64,000 bases of DNA from Planctomycetaceae bacterium (GTDB lineage Bacteria; Planctomycetota; Phycisphaerae; Phycisphaerales; SM1A02). The stretch covers positions 40,992 to 104,991 of the forward strand of contig CANLMX010000002.1 of the NCBI GenBank assembly GCA_947492385.1, given 5' to 3'. This document shows, one piece after another, positions 9,718 through 19,068 of this stretch (positions are counted from its first letter, which is position 1; the number at the start of each line of letters is the position of its first letter). The position numbers and the translations under genes are program-made. The notes beneath the pieces are model-generated. The model was given only the letters and a program-made list of their open reading frames with translations, was not told where the DNA came from and did not search any database.

Positions 9718-12700
9718 TCATCGCCCGATCGTGCCGCGGGCGCCCTCGACCGAGAGCGTGCCCTTCGCAAGGTCCCAGCGGAACGCATGGGCACGCGCCG
9801 GCGCCGCAGTCCCGCGCCGCACGACCGTCGCGAGCCGCCCGTCCCCGCCCCGAGCGAAGCCGACCTGCGTTGGCACGTCGAGGTCGAACTCGTTGGCCTC
9901 GACGTCGACGTCGCCGGTCCGCACGGTCACGCGACCGTCCGCACGCACGCGCGTGAGTTCGGCAGGTCCACCCAGCGACAGTCCCCCATCGGCCGGGCGA
10001 GCCGCGCCGCCGGCGTCGACCCCGCGGACGGTGGCGATCATCCGGTCGGCATTCACCGTTCCGGTGGCAGCCGTCGAATCGCCCAGGTGGTCCATCACCA
10101 CGTCGCGCTCCAGCGTGATGCGTGACGAACGGTCCGCCATGCGCTCGAGCGTCAGGGAACGCTTCCACGAGAAGCGCGTCGTCCCGTGGGGGCTGAACGG
10201 GCTCTTCGGGCCATCCGCGCGCGCAGGTTCGGGCGGCGGCGGCGGGTCGAACACCAGCAGCGTGCCCGCGCCGTCGGCCGACGCGCTCCCGGAGGGTCCG
10301 TCGTACGACACGTTCGGCGCGTTCATCCGGAACAGCCGAGGTTCGCCCTCGCGGCGCGCATCGGCCCACTGGCGCGCCTCAAGCCGGACGTTGCCGACGG
10401 CGCGCATCGTCCCGATGGCCTGCGCGTCACCCGCACCCGACGCGGCCGCCTGCACCGCGCGCGGCGCACCGCCGCGCGGCAGCAGCTCGATTTGCACCTC
10501 ATCCGCGTCGAGCGCCTCGGCCTCGCGCGCATCGCGCGAGGCGCGCACCCGCACCCCGCCCTGCAAGAGGAGCAGCCCCCGGTCGGGCGTCCCGTCGCGC
10601 GACTTCACCGCCCCGTCGGCGTAGGCGAGCGACTCGCGCCACGTCGCCTGCATGCGCGGGACGCCGCCGACCCGCGGGCGGCCCACGCGGCCCTCGGCCC
10701 GCGGCAGCACCTCATCGCGGAACCCGCTGGCACGTCCGGGGCCGAGCGCCCCGAGCCGGGCGGGCATCTCCTGCACGTTCACCTCGGCGAGCTGGTCGAG
10801 CACCAGGTTCCCACGGATGACCATCACGTCGGGCCCGACCAGCCGCGCGGAGCGGCCCGCGCCATCGCCCTCGAGCCGCGTCGCGAAGACGCGCGAACCG
10901 TCCGACAGCGCAAGCTCCACGGGTCCTTCGGCGACCACCTCGCCCACGTCGCTGCGCATCGCGCCGTCAGCGGGCGCCGCGGCGCCGGGCTTCGGCTCCA
11001 CGAAGGTGGCGCGCAGGCTCGACGCCCACATCGTCTGCGCATCATCGGCCGCCATCACGTCGCCCGTCGCCACCAGCGTGCGCGGCTGGGCGTCGCCGGA
11101 CGCGTTCGGGCTGAGCGCGATTTCCACCTGCTGCGCCTCGAAGCGCCCGCCAGACTCGCCGAGCCCACGCGCCCGCACGCCGCCTGCGGCCACGATCCGG
11201 CGCGGGACGTCCTTGCGTCCCTCGGGACGGGCCTCCACGGCGAGCGAGCCCGACTCAAGCTCGAAGTCCGTGCCACGCGCCTCGACGTCGCCTTCGAAGT
11301 CCGCACCCCGGAACGAACCTTCGGCATCCCCTGTGCCCGGTGCAAGCCGCAGCGACATGCGCCGCGCCCACGACACCACGAGGGGCTTCGATCCCGCGCC
11401 GCCCATCACGATCGTCCCGGGCCCCTCGCTGGATCCCGTGCCGGCCGCGCGGTCAAGCAGGAAGCGTGCCGCATCGAGCGTGAAGTCCGGATTGCGCACC
11501 GACGCGGGTTCCTCGACCGTGCCCTCGAGCTCCATGCGCTCGACCACCGACTCGAAGGTCGCGCGCCGCGCCACCACCACCGTCTCGGACAGCGAGTCCT
11601 CGATGCGCGCAGGCGTGCCCGTGACGGTCACGCGGACGGCATCCGGCGCGCCCAGCGCAGGCGTCGACGCGCCTGCAGGCACCATCACCAGCCGTCCCTT
11701 GAACTCGATCTCGACGAGGTCATCCTCATCCGCGCGCGCGCCCACGCCCAGCGCCGCCACCGCGACCTGCGCGCGGGGCGAACCGGCTCCGGCCGCTGCG
11801 TCCACCACCGCGGACCCCGCCGGCGCGGGCGCGTCGAACGGCCCCGGCTGCGCCGCAGCCACGCCGAGCCCCCCGCCTTGGCGCATGCGGAACACCGCGC
11901 GCACGGCATCGCCCGTGACGGTCGACACGCGGGTGCCCTCCCAGCTCGTGACCGAGACCCCACCATCCATCGTCAGTTCGAAGAGGCGTCCCTCGGCCGC
12001 AGGCGGCGGTGCAGCCGCGAGCGCCACCGCGGGCACCCAACCACCGTGCCGCACGGAGGCGATCGATATGGGTGCCCCCGGCATCGGCGCACCCGCCTCG
12101 ACACGGCGCGCCTTGCCCATGCCGGCCGCGGTCCGGTTGATCCGAAGCGGCGAGAGGGCACGGTCCACCACGAGCCGCTCGATCGACCCTCCGCCAGGCG
12201 ACAACGTCATCGAAAGCCCCTCGCCATCGAAGGACACGCTGTCGCCCAGGATCCGCACCTGCCGGTCGCACCGGACTTCCCCGCTCTCGGCATCGAAGGA
12301 CGCCTCGGGGCACTCGACCACCACCTCCGGCGCATCGGCGCGCAGGTCGACGGGACGTCCGTCGCGCGGACGGTAGATCCGGATCACGACGTTTCCGGTC
12401 AGCCGACCGCTCTCGAGCTCCCGTCGCGGCACGCGCGCCGTCATGGAATCGCCACGCATCGTGACGATGCGGCCGCCTTCCCCGTACAGCACTGCGCGCG
12501 GCGCATCCATCGACAGCCGCTTGTCCGGGAGCGGATCGATGCGGGCGGCGGTGTACTGCTGCTTGAGATTCCCCTTCGCGTCGGCCACCTGGACCCATGC
12601 ACCCTCGGTCAGGCGCACGGATTCCTGCGAGCCGAACTTGGGCCCCGAGCCCGAGCGCTCCTGTTCGGAGAGCGGAGTCGGGATCACCAGCTCGGTCACG

Positions 12701-12903
12701 GGTCCCGTGTGCCGCCTCGGCGTGCGCGTCGGTCCGGAGGAACGCGCGTCGTACAACCATGCCACCCCGACGATTGCGATCGAGCCGAGCACCGCGGCCG
12801 CGGTCCAGATGAACGGCCTCCGCCGGCGACGCGCCCACCGTCGCCCCGCGTCGGGGTCGACACGCGGGCCCTGCCCCGCGTCAGGCGCTTCGGGGCCGGT
12901 CAC
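9718..12903 (-). CDS. Large envelope protein with LptC-like N-terminus and OstA/LptA-like repeats (putative LPS transport bridge)
   Basis: N-terminal TM anchor; long beta-rich repeats with RVPRRELESGRLTGNVVIRIY, ASFDAESGEVRCDRQVRI; overlaps kdsC by 23 bp, as in kdsC-lptC-lptA order. Confidence 0.65.
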   Translation of the reverse strand: MTGPEAPDAGQGPRVDPDAGRRWARRRRRPFIWTAAAVLGSIAIVGVAWLYDARSSGPTRTPRRHTGPVTELVIPTPLSEQERSGSGPKFGSQESVRLTEGAWVQVADAKGNLKQQYTAARIDPLPDKRLSMDAPRAVLYGEGGRIVTMRGDSMTARVPRRELESGRLTGNVVIRIYRPRDGRPVDLRADAPEVVVECPEASFDAESGEVRCDRQVRILGDSVSFDGEGLSMTLSPGGGSIERLVVDRALSPLRINRTAAGMGKARRVEAGAPMPGAPISIASVRHGGWVPAVALAAAPPPAAEGRLFELTMDGGVSVTSWEGTRVSTVTGDAVRAVFRMRQGGGLGVAAAQPGPFDAPAPAGSAVVDAAAGAGSPRAQVAVAALGVGARADEDDLVEIEFKGRLVMVPAGASTPALGAPDAVRVTVTGTPARIEDSLSETVVVARRATFESVVERMELEGTVEEPASVRNPDFTLDAARFLLDRAAGTGSSEGPGTIVMGGAGSKPLVVSWARRMSLRLAPGTGDAEGSFRGADFEGDVEARGTDFELESGSLAVEARPEGRKDVPRRIVAAGGVRARGLGESGGRFEAQQVEIALSPNASGDAQPRTLVATGDVMAADDAQTMWASSLRATFVEPKPGAAAPADGAMRSDVGEVVAEGPVELALSDGSRVFATRLEGDGAGRSARLVGPDVMVIRGNLVLDQLAEVNVQEMPARLGALGPGRASGFRDEVLPRAEGRVGRPRVGGVPRMQATWRESLAYADGAVKSRDGTPDRGLLLLQGGVRVRASRDAREAEALDADEVQIELLPRGGAPRAVQAAASGAGDAQAIGTMRAVGNVRLEARQWADARREGEPRLFRMNAPNVSYDGPSGSASADGAGTLLVFDPPPPPEPARADGPKSPFSPHGTTRFSWKRSLTLERMADRSSRITLERDVVMDHLGDSTAATGTVNADRMIATVRGVDAGGAARPADGGLSLGGPAELTRVRADGRVTVRTGDVDVEANEFDLDVPTQVGFARGGDGRLATVVRRGTAAPARAHAFRWDLAKGTLSVEGARGTIGR

Positions 12904-13456
12904 TCCCGGCCTCCGGCGCGCGTCCGGTGCCGGCTGCAGGGTCGAACATGGCCAGCGCGTCGTTCCATCGGTCCTGGCTTCGGAGGAGGTGCTCCACCAC
13001 CTCGCGCACCGCGCCGTGCCCGCCGTGCGCGGAGGTCACGTACGCCGCCGCCGCGCGCACCTCGGGCGCAGCATCGTGCACCGCCACAGGGTAGCCACAG
13101 CAGCGCATGGCCGCGAGGTCGGGCAGGTCATCCCCCACGAACGCCACCTGGGACAGGGGGCATCCTGCGTCCCGCGCAACGTCAGCGATGGCGGAGGCCT
13201 TGTCGACCACGCCCGCGTGGAGCCGTCGAACGCCGAGCTCCTCGAGCCGATGGCGGACGGCAAGCCCCGCGCGGCCGGTGATCACCGCGACGTCGCCCCC
13301 GAGGCGGCGCCACACGGCGATGCCCAGTCCGTCCTTCACGTTGAATCGCTTGGTCTCGTGGCCCATGTCATCGAGGGCCACGGTGCCATCGGTCAGCACG
13401 CCGTCCACGTCGAGGCACAGCACGCGGATGCCCGCGGCGTGCCCGACGGCGCTCAC
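12881..13456 (-). CDS. kdsC: HAD-family KDO-8-phosphate phosphatase
   Basis: LCLDVDGVLTDGTVALDD, KRFNVKDGLGI, VITGR, VAFVGDDLPDLAAM; short HAD without cap domain. Confidence 0.85.
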   Translation of the reverse strand: MSAVGHAAGIRVLCLDVDGVLTDGTVALDDMGHETKRFNVKDGLGIAVWRRLGGDVAVITGRAGLAVRHRLEELGVRRLHAGVVDKASAIADVARDAGCPLSQVAFVGDDLPDLAAMRCCGYPVAVHDAAPEVRAAAAYVTSAHGGHGAVREVVEHLLRSQDRWNDALAMFDPAAGTGRAPEAGSDRPRSA

Positions 13457-13728
13457 TTCGCGGCGCCCTGCAGCGCCTTCAGCCGCTTGGTCAGCCGGCT
13501 CTTCTTGCGCGCCGCGGTGTTGCGGTGCATGGTCGAGGTCGACGACACCTTGTCGAGCACGGCGGCAACCTTGCGGAGCTCCGCCTCGGCCGCCTTCGCG
13601 TCGCGGTCATGGACCGCCTTGTCGAAGGCCTTGATCTGGTCCTTGACCCGGCGCTTGCGCCAGTTGTTGAGGGCGTTGCGCTTGGCGTTCTGTCGGACGC
13701 GCTTCTTGGCAGATTCGGTGTTCGGCAC
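13453..13728 (-). CDS. rpsT: 30S ribosomal protein S20 (probable GTG start)
   Basis: PNTESAKKRVRQNAKRNALNNWRKRRVK; MHRNTAARKKSRLTKRL typical of bS20. Confidence 0.92.
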   Translation of the reverse strand: MPNTESAKKRVRQNAKRNALNNWRKRRVKDQIKAFDKAVHDRDAKAAEAELRKVAAVLDKVSSTSTMHRNTAARKKSRLTKRLKALQGAAK

Positions 13729-13939
13729 GTGCTTCCTTGGGGTTCGGTCGAGCCGCACAGTATGCCACGATCCGCCGCCGTCGGCAACCGCCGTTCCGAG
13801 GCGCCGTCCCGCGCCGGTCGCGTCCCGTGCTCGGATAACCCGTGGCGTGCACCGGGTCACGGCAACCGCCCACCCCCACCGATGCGTAGTCTCCACTTGA
13901 CGCGGGCGCCCGGTTTCCGGACACTATCGCGTTCATCCG

Positions 13940-13960
13940 GCGCGGGCATCCTGCCCGCGC
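13940..13960 (+). other. Perfect 9-bp stem, 3-nt loop hairpin in the 5' region of the coiled-coil protein gene
   Basis: gcgcgggca-tcc-tgcccgcgc, 24 nt upstream of ATG 13985; RBS-like ttggagg follows. Confidence 0.5.
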
Positions 13961-13984
13961 CACGCCTTGGAGGTCCGTCAGACC

Positions 13985-15310
13985 ATGAATCAGCGCACGA
14001 CCGGCCTCGTGGTGGGCCTCGTCACCTTCGTCATCCTCACGGTCGGGCTGCTCGCCAGCACGATCTACTTCCACCTCGAGGCGCAGTCGGCGCTCGGCTC
14101 GAAGAAGCAGGCCGACGACGCCCGCGCGGCGGCGCAATCGGCCTCCACCAAGGCCGAGTCCGCCTACAAGCAGCTGGCCGGCTTCGTCGTGGGCGACGCC
14201 GAGATGACCCCGGGCGAGGACGCTCTTGCCAACATCAAGAAGGCGCTCGCCGCCGAGGACGTCGCCAACCTCAAGGTGGAGTTCGATTCGCTCCGCGCCG
14301 ACCGCGAGCAGCTCAAGCAGGACAACCAGAACCTCAAGGACCAGGTCGCCAAGGCCGAGTCGGCCGCCGACACCGCCCGCGCCGAGGCGGAGAAGTCCGC
14401 CGCCGCGGCGAACGCCGCGTCCAAGCGCGTCGACGCGGACCTCGGCACCTACCGAACCTCGGTCCAGAAGTACGAGACCGACGTCAAGAGCACCGTCGAC
14501 TCGATCAGCAAGCTGCAGGACGAGATCGACCAGCGCCGCCGCACCGAGGTCGCGGAGCTCCAGGAGAAGATCAACGCCGAGAGCGTCTCGAAGGCCACGC
14601 TGCAGACGCGCGTCGGTGAACTCGAGAAGACGGTCGACCAGTACCGCATCAAGCCGGAGAATGCCGCCAGCCTCGCGGACGGGCGCATCATCGACGTCGG
14701 CAGCCAGAACGGCGAGGTGTTCCTGTCGATCGGCTCCAAGCAGCGCGTCCAGCCCGGCATGACGTTCGACGTCTACGACTCCCCGGCTTCCATCCAGTTC
14801 AACCCGTCCAGCGGCGAACTGATCCCCGGCAAGGCCCGCGTCCAGGTCCTGAAGGTCGACGAGAACACCTCCACGGCCCGCGTCATCCCCGAGAGCCGCC
14901 GCACCGGCGCACGCACGCGCCCGGTGGTCAAGGACGACGTGATCGCCAACGTCATCTTCAGCCCCGACTACCGCTACAAGTTCCTCGTGCACGGCCTCTT
15001 CGACGTCGACAACGACGGCACGGCCACCGCCGCGGAGGCTGAGTTCGTCCGTGGGCGCATCAGCTCGTGGGGTGGCGAGGTCGTGACCGGCGATCGCCTG
15101 CGCGGCGACCTCGACTTCGTGGTCATGGGCGTGCGGCCGACCGAGCCGCTCGACCTGCCCGCCAACGCGGACGAAGGCCAGTACACGGCGCACTTCGACC
15201 TCAAGCGCGCGTACGAGACCTACAACGCACTCTTCAACGATGCGCAGGCCGCACGCGTCCCGGTCCTCAACTGGAACCGGATGCAGGTCCTGACCAACGA
15301 GGGTCGCTGA
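13985..15310 (+). CDS. Membrane-anchored coiled-coil protein with C-terminal beta-rich region, EF-hand-like loop and possible BRCT-like segment
   Basis: N-terminal TM helix, about 180 aa of coiled coil, DVDNDGTATAAE loop and IxxxGGxV...DFVVMG. Confidence 0.75.
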   Translation: MNQRTTGLVVGLVTFVILTVGLLASTIYFHLEAQSALGSKKQADDARAAAQSASTKAESAYKQLAGFVVGDAEMTPGEDALANIKKALAAEDVANLKVEFDSLRADREQLKQDNQNLKDQVAKAESAADTARAEAEKSAAAANAASKRVDADLGTYRTSVQKYETDVKSTVDSISKLQDEIDQRRRTEVAELQEKINAESVSKATLQTRVGELEKTVDQYRIKPENAASLADGRIIDVGSQNGEVFLSIGSKQRVQPGMTFDVYDSPASIQFNPSSGELIPGKARVQVLKVDENTSTARVIPESRRTGARTRPVVKDDVIANVIFSPDYRYKFLVHGLFDVDNDGTATAAEAEFVRGRISSWGGEVVTGDRLRGDLDFVVMGVRPTEPLDLPANADEGQYTAHFDLKRAYETYNALFNDAQAARVPVLNWNRMQVLTNEGR

Positions 15311-15329
15311 GCCTCCGGGCGCGGCCTCG

Positions 15330-16382
15330 ATGGGCGCCCGGCGCACCCTGCCCCCTCCCGTCCGCACGGCGGTCGCGTTGGCGCAGTACGGCGCCGCACG
15401 ATCGTTCGAGTGGCTGTTCGGTGCGTTCCCGCCGGAACAGAACCTCCGCACGGCGGGGGTCGTGGCGGACACGTGGGCCGCACTGAACCCGCACCGGCTC
15501 GCACGCGCCGCCGGCAACGTGCGGCGTGCATTCCCCGACCTTCCGGAACGGGACGTCGATGCGCTCGCCCGCGCCAGCGTGCGCTACATGTTCCGGACGT
15601 ACATGGTGGACGCGTTCCAGCTGCCGCGGCTGCTCACGGAGGAGACGTGGCCGCGCCACGTCGATCTCGACGAGGCCCGCCGCGGCATCGAGACGATGAT
15701 CGGCGATCGGCCCGCGATCTTCCTCGCACCGCATGCGGGCAACTGGGAGTTGCTGGGGTTCTTCCCGACCCTCATGGGGTTCCGGATGCATGCCCTCGCC
15801 CGGCCGCTCGACAATCCGTACCTCTGGGCATGGGCCCTCGGCAAGCGCCAGGCGCGCGGCATGCGCGTCATCACCAAGTACGGCGCGACGGATGAGCTGC
15901 AGCGCATCGTGACCGACGGCGGGCGCATCGCGTTGATCGCCGACCAGGATGCGGGCCAGGACGGCGTGTTCGTCCCGTACTTCGGCCAGATGGCGAGCGC
16001 CTACAAGTCGGTGGCGTTGCTCGCGCTGCGATACGAGCTGCCGATCGTGGTGGGCGTGGCGCTCCGCCATGGCCCCGGGTTCTCGTACCGGGTGCACACC
16101 ACCGATGTCATCCGCCCGCAGGACTGGGCCGACCAGGAGGACCCCGTCTTCTGGATCACGGCGCGCTATAACCACGCGATGGAGCGCGCCGTCATGCTCG
16201 ACCCGGGGCAGTACCTCTGGATCCACCGCCGGTGGAAGAGCCGCCCGCGCTGGGAACGCGACCGCAAGCCCATGCCGGAACGCGTGCAGGCGAAGTTGCG
16301 TGCGCTCCCGTGGCTTGCCCCCGGCACCGTCGACCGACTGGTCGCCGACGCGGCACGCGTGGCCGAGGGCGCGGCGGCGTGA
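15330..16382 (+). CDS. Lysophospholipid/lipid A acyltransferase (LpxL/HtrB-like)
   Basis: PAIFLAPHAGNWELLG (HX4D/E), ALARPLDNPYL, IALIADQDAGQDGVFVPYFG. Confidence 0.85.
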   Translation: MGARRTLPPPVRTAVALAQYGAARSFEWLFGAFPPEQNLRTAGVVADTWAALNPHRLARAAGNVRRAFPDLPERDVDALARASVRYMFRTYMVDAFQLPRLLTEETWPRHVDLDEARRGIETMIGDRPAIFLAPHAGNWELLGFFPTLMGFRMHALARPLDNPYLWAWALGKRQARGMRVITKYGATDELQRIVTDGGRIALIADQDAGQDGVFVPYFGQMASAYKSVALLALRYELPIVVGVALRHGPGFSYRVHTTDVIRPQDWADQEDPVFWITARYNHAMERAVMLDPGQYLWIHRRWKSRPRWERDRKPMPERVQAKLRALPWLAPGTVDRLVADAARVAEGAAA

Positions 16383-16765
16383 CCGGCCCGGGCGCGAGGC
16401 TCGAAGGTGTCCGCGTGCTGGTCGTCGACGACGACGCGGACATCCGCGAAGCGATGGGCCTCGCGCTGCGCTCCGAGGGTGCGACGGTCGAGGACGCCCC
16501 CGACGGGAGCGTCGCCTCGCACCTGCTGGCGGCCCGACGGCCCGATGCGATGGTGCTGGACCTGATGCTCCCCGGACAGAGCGGGTTCGCCGTGCTCGAG
16601 CGGGCGCGATCCGGCCCGTCCCCGGTGCCCGTCGTGATGGTGACGGCCAACCGCGGGCAGCGGCATGCCGAGATGGCCCGCTCGCTCGGCGCCGAGACCT
16701 ACCTGGTCAAGCCGGTTCCGCTCGCGCGCCTCGTCGACGCGGTCGCCGCCGCCGCAGGCAGGTGA
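16379..16765 (+). CDS. Single-domain response regulator (CheY-like receiver)
   Basis: VRVLVVDDDADIREAM, AMVLDLMLPGQSGF, VMVTAN, YLVKPV; GTG start overlapping the preceding stop (GTGA). Confidence 0.85.
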   Translation: MTGPGARLEGVRVLVVDDDADIREAMGLALRSEGATVEDAPDGSVASHLLAARRPDAMVLDLMLPGQSGFAVLERARSGPSPVPVVMVTANRGQRHAEMARSLGAETYLVKPVPLARLVDAVAAAAGR

Positions 16766-16826
16766 CGCCCCGGCCCGCACCCACTATCGTTGGTCGCCGA
16801 TCCCCCTCATCCCCCGGAACCGCACG

Positions 16827-17129
16827 ATGCCGATCGTCAACTACGCCATCCAGAACCGCACGAAGTCCGAGGACGGCGCGCTGCTGCCGATCGGGGCGCG
16901 CGCCGAAGTGCTGGCCGGGCTGGAATCCTGCAACACGGCGCCGGACCATGCCGGCGGGAATGTCCTGTACGGACCGGGGCTGCAGATCCACATGCTCCCG
17001 GGCGAGGACCCGATCCGGCAGATGAATCTCATCATCACGGAGCCGGACATCGCGTGGGAGGTCATCCTCCGCATGCGCGAACAGTTCCGCTGGCGATTCA
17101 CCGACCTCGAGACCGGCGATTCCCTGTGA
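16827..17129 (+). CDS. Hypothetical protein (100 aa)
   Basis: Complete ORF, high GC3, preceded by a gene on the same strand. Confidence 0.6.
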   Translation: MPIVNYAIQNRTKSEDGALLPIGARAEVLAGLESCNTAPDHAGGNVLYGPGLQIHMLPGEDPIRQMNLIITEPDIAWEVILRMREQFRWRFTDLETGDSL

Positions 17130-17144
17130 CGCCGGGCGGCAGGT

Positions 17145-17522
17145 TCACTCGAGCGGTTCGCTCTCGATCCCTGCATGCTCTCCGGCGCGATGCTTCTCGA
17201 CGTAGCGACGCACCCAGTTCTCCCAGGTCTTGCCGGCCGCCGTGTCCTTGCCGGTGAACTCGATGCGGCGCACGTCCGCGCACGCGATGGTGCGCTTGGC
17301 GCCGGTCGACGTCTCGATCACGCGCAGCGAGGCCCCTCCGGGAAGGTCGCGGTGATCGAACACGAAGCACTCGGTGCGTGATCCGTCCTCGAGCGTGAGG
17401 GTCACGTCGCCCCGGTAATCGAACGCCTCGCCGAACGCACGCGCCCGTCGGTCGGCAGGAATGGCGGACAGGTCGACGACGGCGCCTTGGCCGATGGCGT
17501 GCTCGGTGGTTTCCATGGTCAT
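17145..17522 (-). CDS. Hypothetical protein, ends ADVRRIEFTGKDTAAGKTWENWVRRYVEKHRAGE
   Basis: ORF coupled by 4-bp ATGA overlap to upstream ORF 17519..17905. Confidence 0.6.
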   Translation of the reverse strand: MTMETTEHAIGQGAVVDLSAIPADRRARAFGEAFDYRGDVTLTLEDGSRTECFVFDHRDLPGGASLRVIETSTGAKRTIACADVRRIEFTGKDTAAGKTWENWVRRYVEKHRAGEHAGIESEPLE

Positions 17523-17905
17523 GCTCCGCCCTTCGGGTGGGTCCGGCCGGCGCTGCGCCGCGCATCCTCGGCGGCCGCGCACAGCATCTCGTCGAGTTCG
17601 CGCATCAGCGACCGGGCCTCTGCCGCGGCCGCCTCGAGCGCCGTGCATCCCCGGATCTGGCGCATCGGGTCCACGCGGTGGGCGTCCGCGAGCCGGCGAT
17701 CCAGGGCCGCGGCCTCGGCCTCGAGCGCGGCCGCCACGGCACAGGCCGCGGAGAGCGCGGCCAGCCGAGGATCGTTCGACGGGAGGTCCGAGAGCGCGGA
17801 CGTGCCGGACAGGCGCAGGCGCGCGTCCGTGGCATGACCCTCGCCTTGAGGGGCGTTGGTCACGGGCTCGCGTTGCTTCGGGCGGGTCGGTGAGGCGATG
17901 TCCAT
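17519..17905 (-). CDS. Hypothetical Ala-rich helical protein (128 aa)
   Basis: ORF overlapping the downstream ORF start; GC3-rich. Confidence 0.5.
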   Translation of the reverse strand: MDIASPTRPKQREPVTNAPQGEGHATDARLRLSGTSALSDLPSNDPRLAALSAACAVAAALEAEAAALDRRLADAHRVDPMRQIRGCTALEAAAAEARSLMRELDEMLCAAAEDARRSAGRTHPKGGA

Positions 17906-18029
17906 GCGTGAACGACGGGTGCGGGGAAGCCCAGACGGGCTTCAACCTCCCGCCGTCCGTGGCGGGAAAGATGACTCATCATACGCATTCCCCCGACGAT
18001 TCCGCACCTGCTAACCTGCCGATAACACC

Positions 18030-19058
18030 ATGCATTGCCTCGTCACGGGAGCGGCCGGATACATCGGGTCCCACACCGTGCGCGAACTGCTCGCCCGGGG
18101 AGCCACGCGTATCGTCGCGGTCGATTCGCTGGAGCGAGGCCATCGCCGCGCCATCGAGGCCCTGGAACGGCTCGCTCCGGGCAAGGTGCGGTTCGCGCGC
18201 ATCGATGTCCGCGACCGGGCCGCCATGTCGGCGCTGATGCGCGAGGAACGCCCGGAATCCGTGCTCCACTTCGCGGCGCTCACGCTGGTCGGCGAGTCGG
18301 TCCGGCAACCTGCGGCCTACTGGAGCTGCTCGGCGGGCGGGACCGCCAGCCTGCTCGAGGCCATGCGCGACGCCGGGACGGAACGGCTGGTCTTCTCGTC
18401 GACGGCCGCCACGTACGGCATCCCCCAGTCGATGCCGATCACCGAGGACACGCCGCAGCAGCCATGCAATCCGTATGGATCGGCGAAACTCGCGTGCGAG
18501 ACGATGATCGCCGAGGAGGCCGAGGCCGCCCGCCGCGACGGTCGCGCGTTCGGCGCGATCCTGCTCCGTTACTTCAACGTCGCCGGCTGCGCCTCGGACG
18601 GGTCGCTGGGCGAGGACCACGATCCCGAGACGCACCTGGTGCCGTCCGCGCTGCAGGCCGCGCTGGGCGCACGCCCCGCACTCGAGATCTTCGGCACGGA
18701 TTACCCCACCCCGGACGGCACGTGCATCCGTGACTACGTGCACGTCGAGGACTTGGCCTCGGCGCACGTCGATGCGCTCCGCGCGCTCCGACCGCGCGAG
18801 TGCCGTGCCTTCAACGTCGGCATCGGGCACGGCTTCAGCGTGCGCGAGGTGCTCGACGCATGCGAGCGCGCGGTGGGGCGACCGATCCCCGCGAACGTGG
18901 CGCCCCGCCGGGAAGGCGACCCGCCCGAGCTGCGCTCGGACCCCGCACGCATCATGCGCGAACTCGGCTGGTCACCGCGCCACCGCACGCTCGCCCCGAT
19001 GGTCGAGAGCGCCTGGCGCTGGATGCAGGCCAATCCCCGCGGGTACGACGACCGCTGA
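18030..19058 (+). CDS. galE: UDP-glucose 4-epimerase
   Basis: CLVTGAAGYIGSHTVRELL, SSTAATYGIP, NPYGSAKL (YxxxK), LLRYFNVAG, GTCIRDYVHVEDLA. Confidence 0.92.
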   Translation: MHCLVTGAAGYIGSHTVRELLARGATRIVAVDSLERGHRRAIEALERLAPGKVRFARIDVRDRAAMSALMREERPESVLHFAALTLVGESVRQPAAYWSCSAGGTASLLEAMRDAGTERLVFSSTAATYGIPQSMPITEDTPQQPCNPYGSAKLACETMIAEEAEAARRDGRAFGAILLRYFNVAGCASDGSLGEDHDPETHLVPSALQAALGARPALEIFGTDYPTPDGTCIRDYVHVEDLASAHVDALRALRPRECRAFNVGIGHGFSVREVLDACERAVGRPIPANVAPRREGDPPELRSDPARIMRELGWSPRHRTLAPMVESAWRWMQANPRGYDDR

Positions 19059-19068
19059 ACGGCCGAGG

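Noticed and set aside
10186-13281. 1031-aa + strand ORF
   Set aside because: Antisense to the LptC/OstA-like gene and kdsC; Arg/His-rich with no recognisable motif.
13897-13927. Promoter TTGACG...CACTAT upstream of the coiled-coil gene
   Set aside because: 19-bp spacing and a weak -10; too uncertain to list as a feature.
17970-17980. Palindrome atgactcat upstream of galE
   Set aside because: Short 9-bp palindrome, single occurrence, no bacterial regulator inferred.
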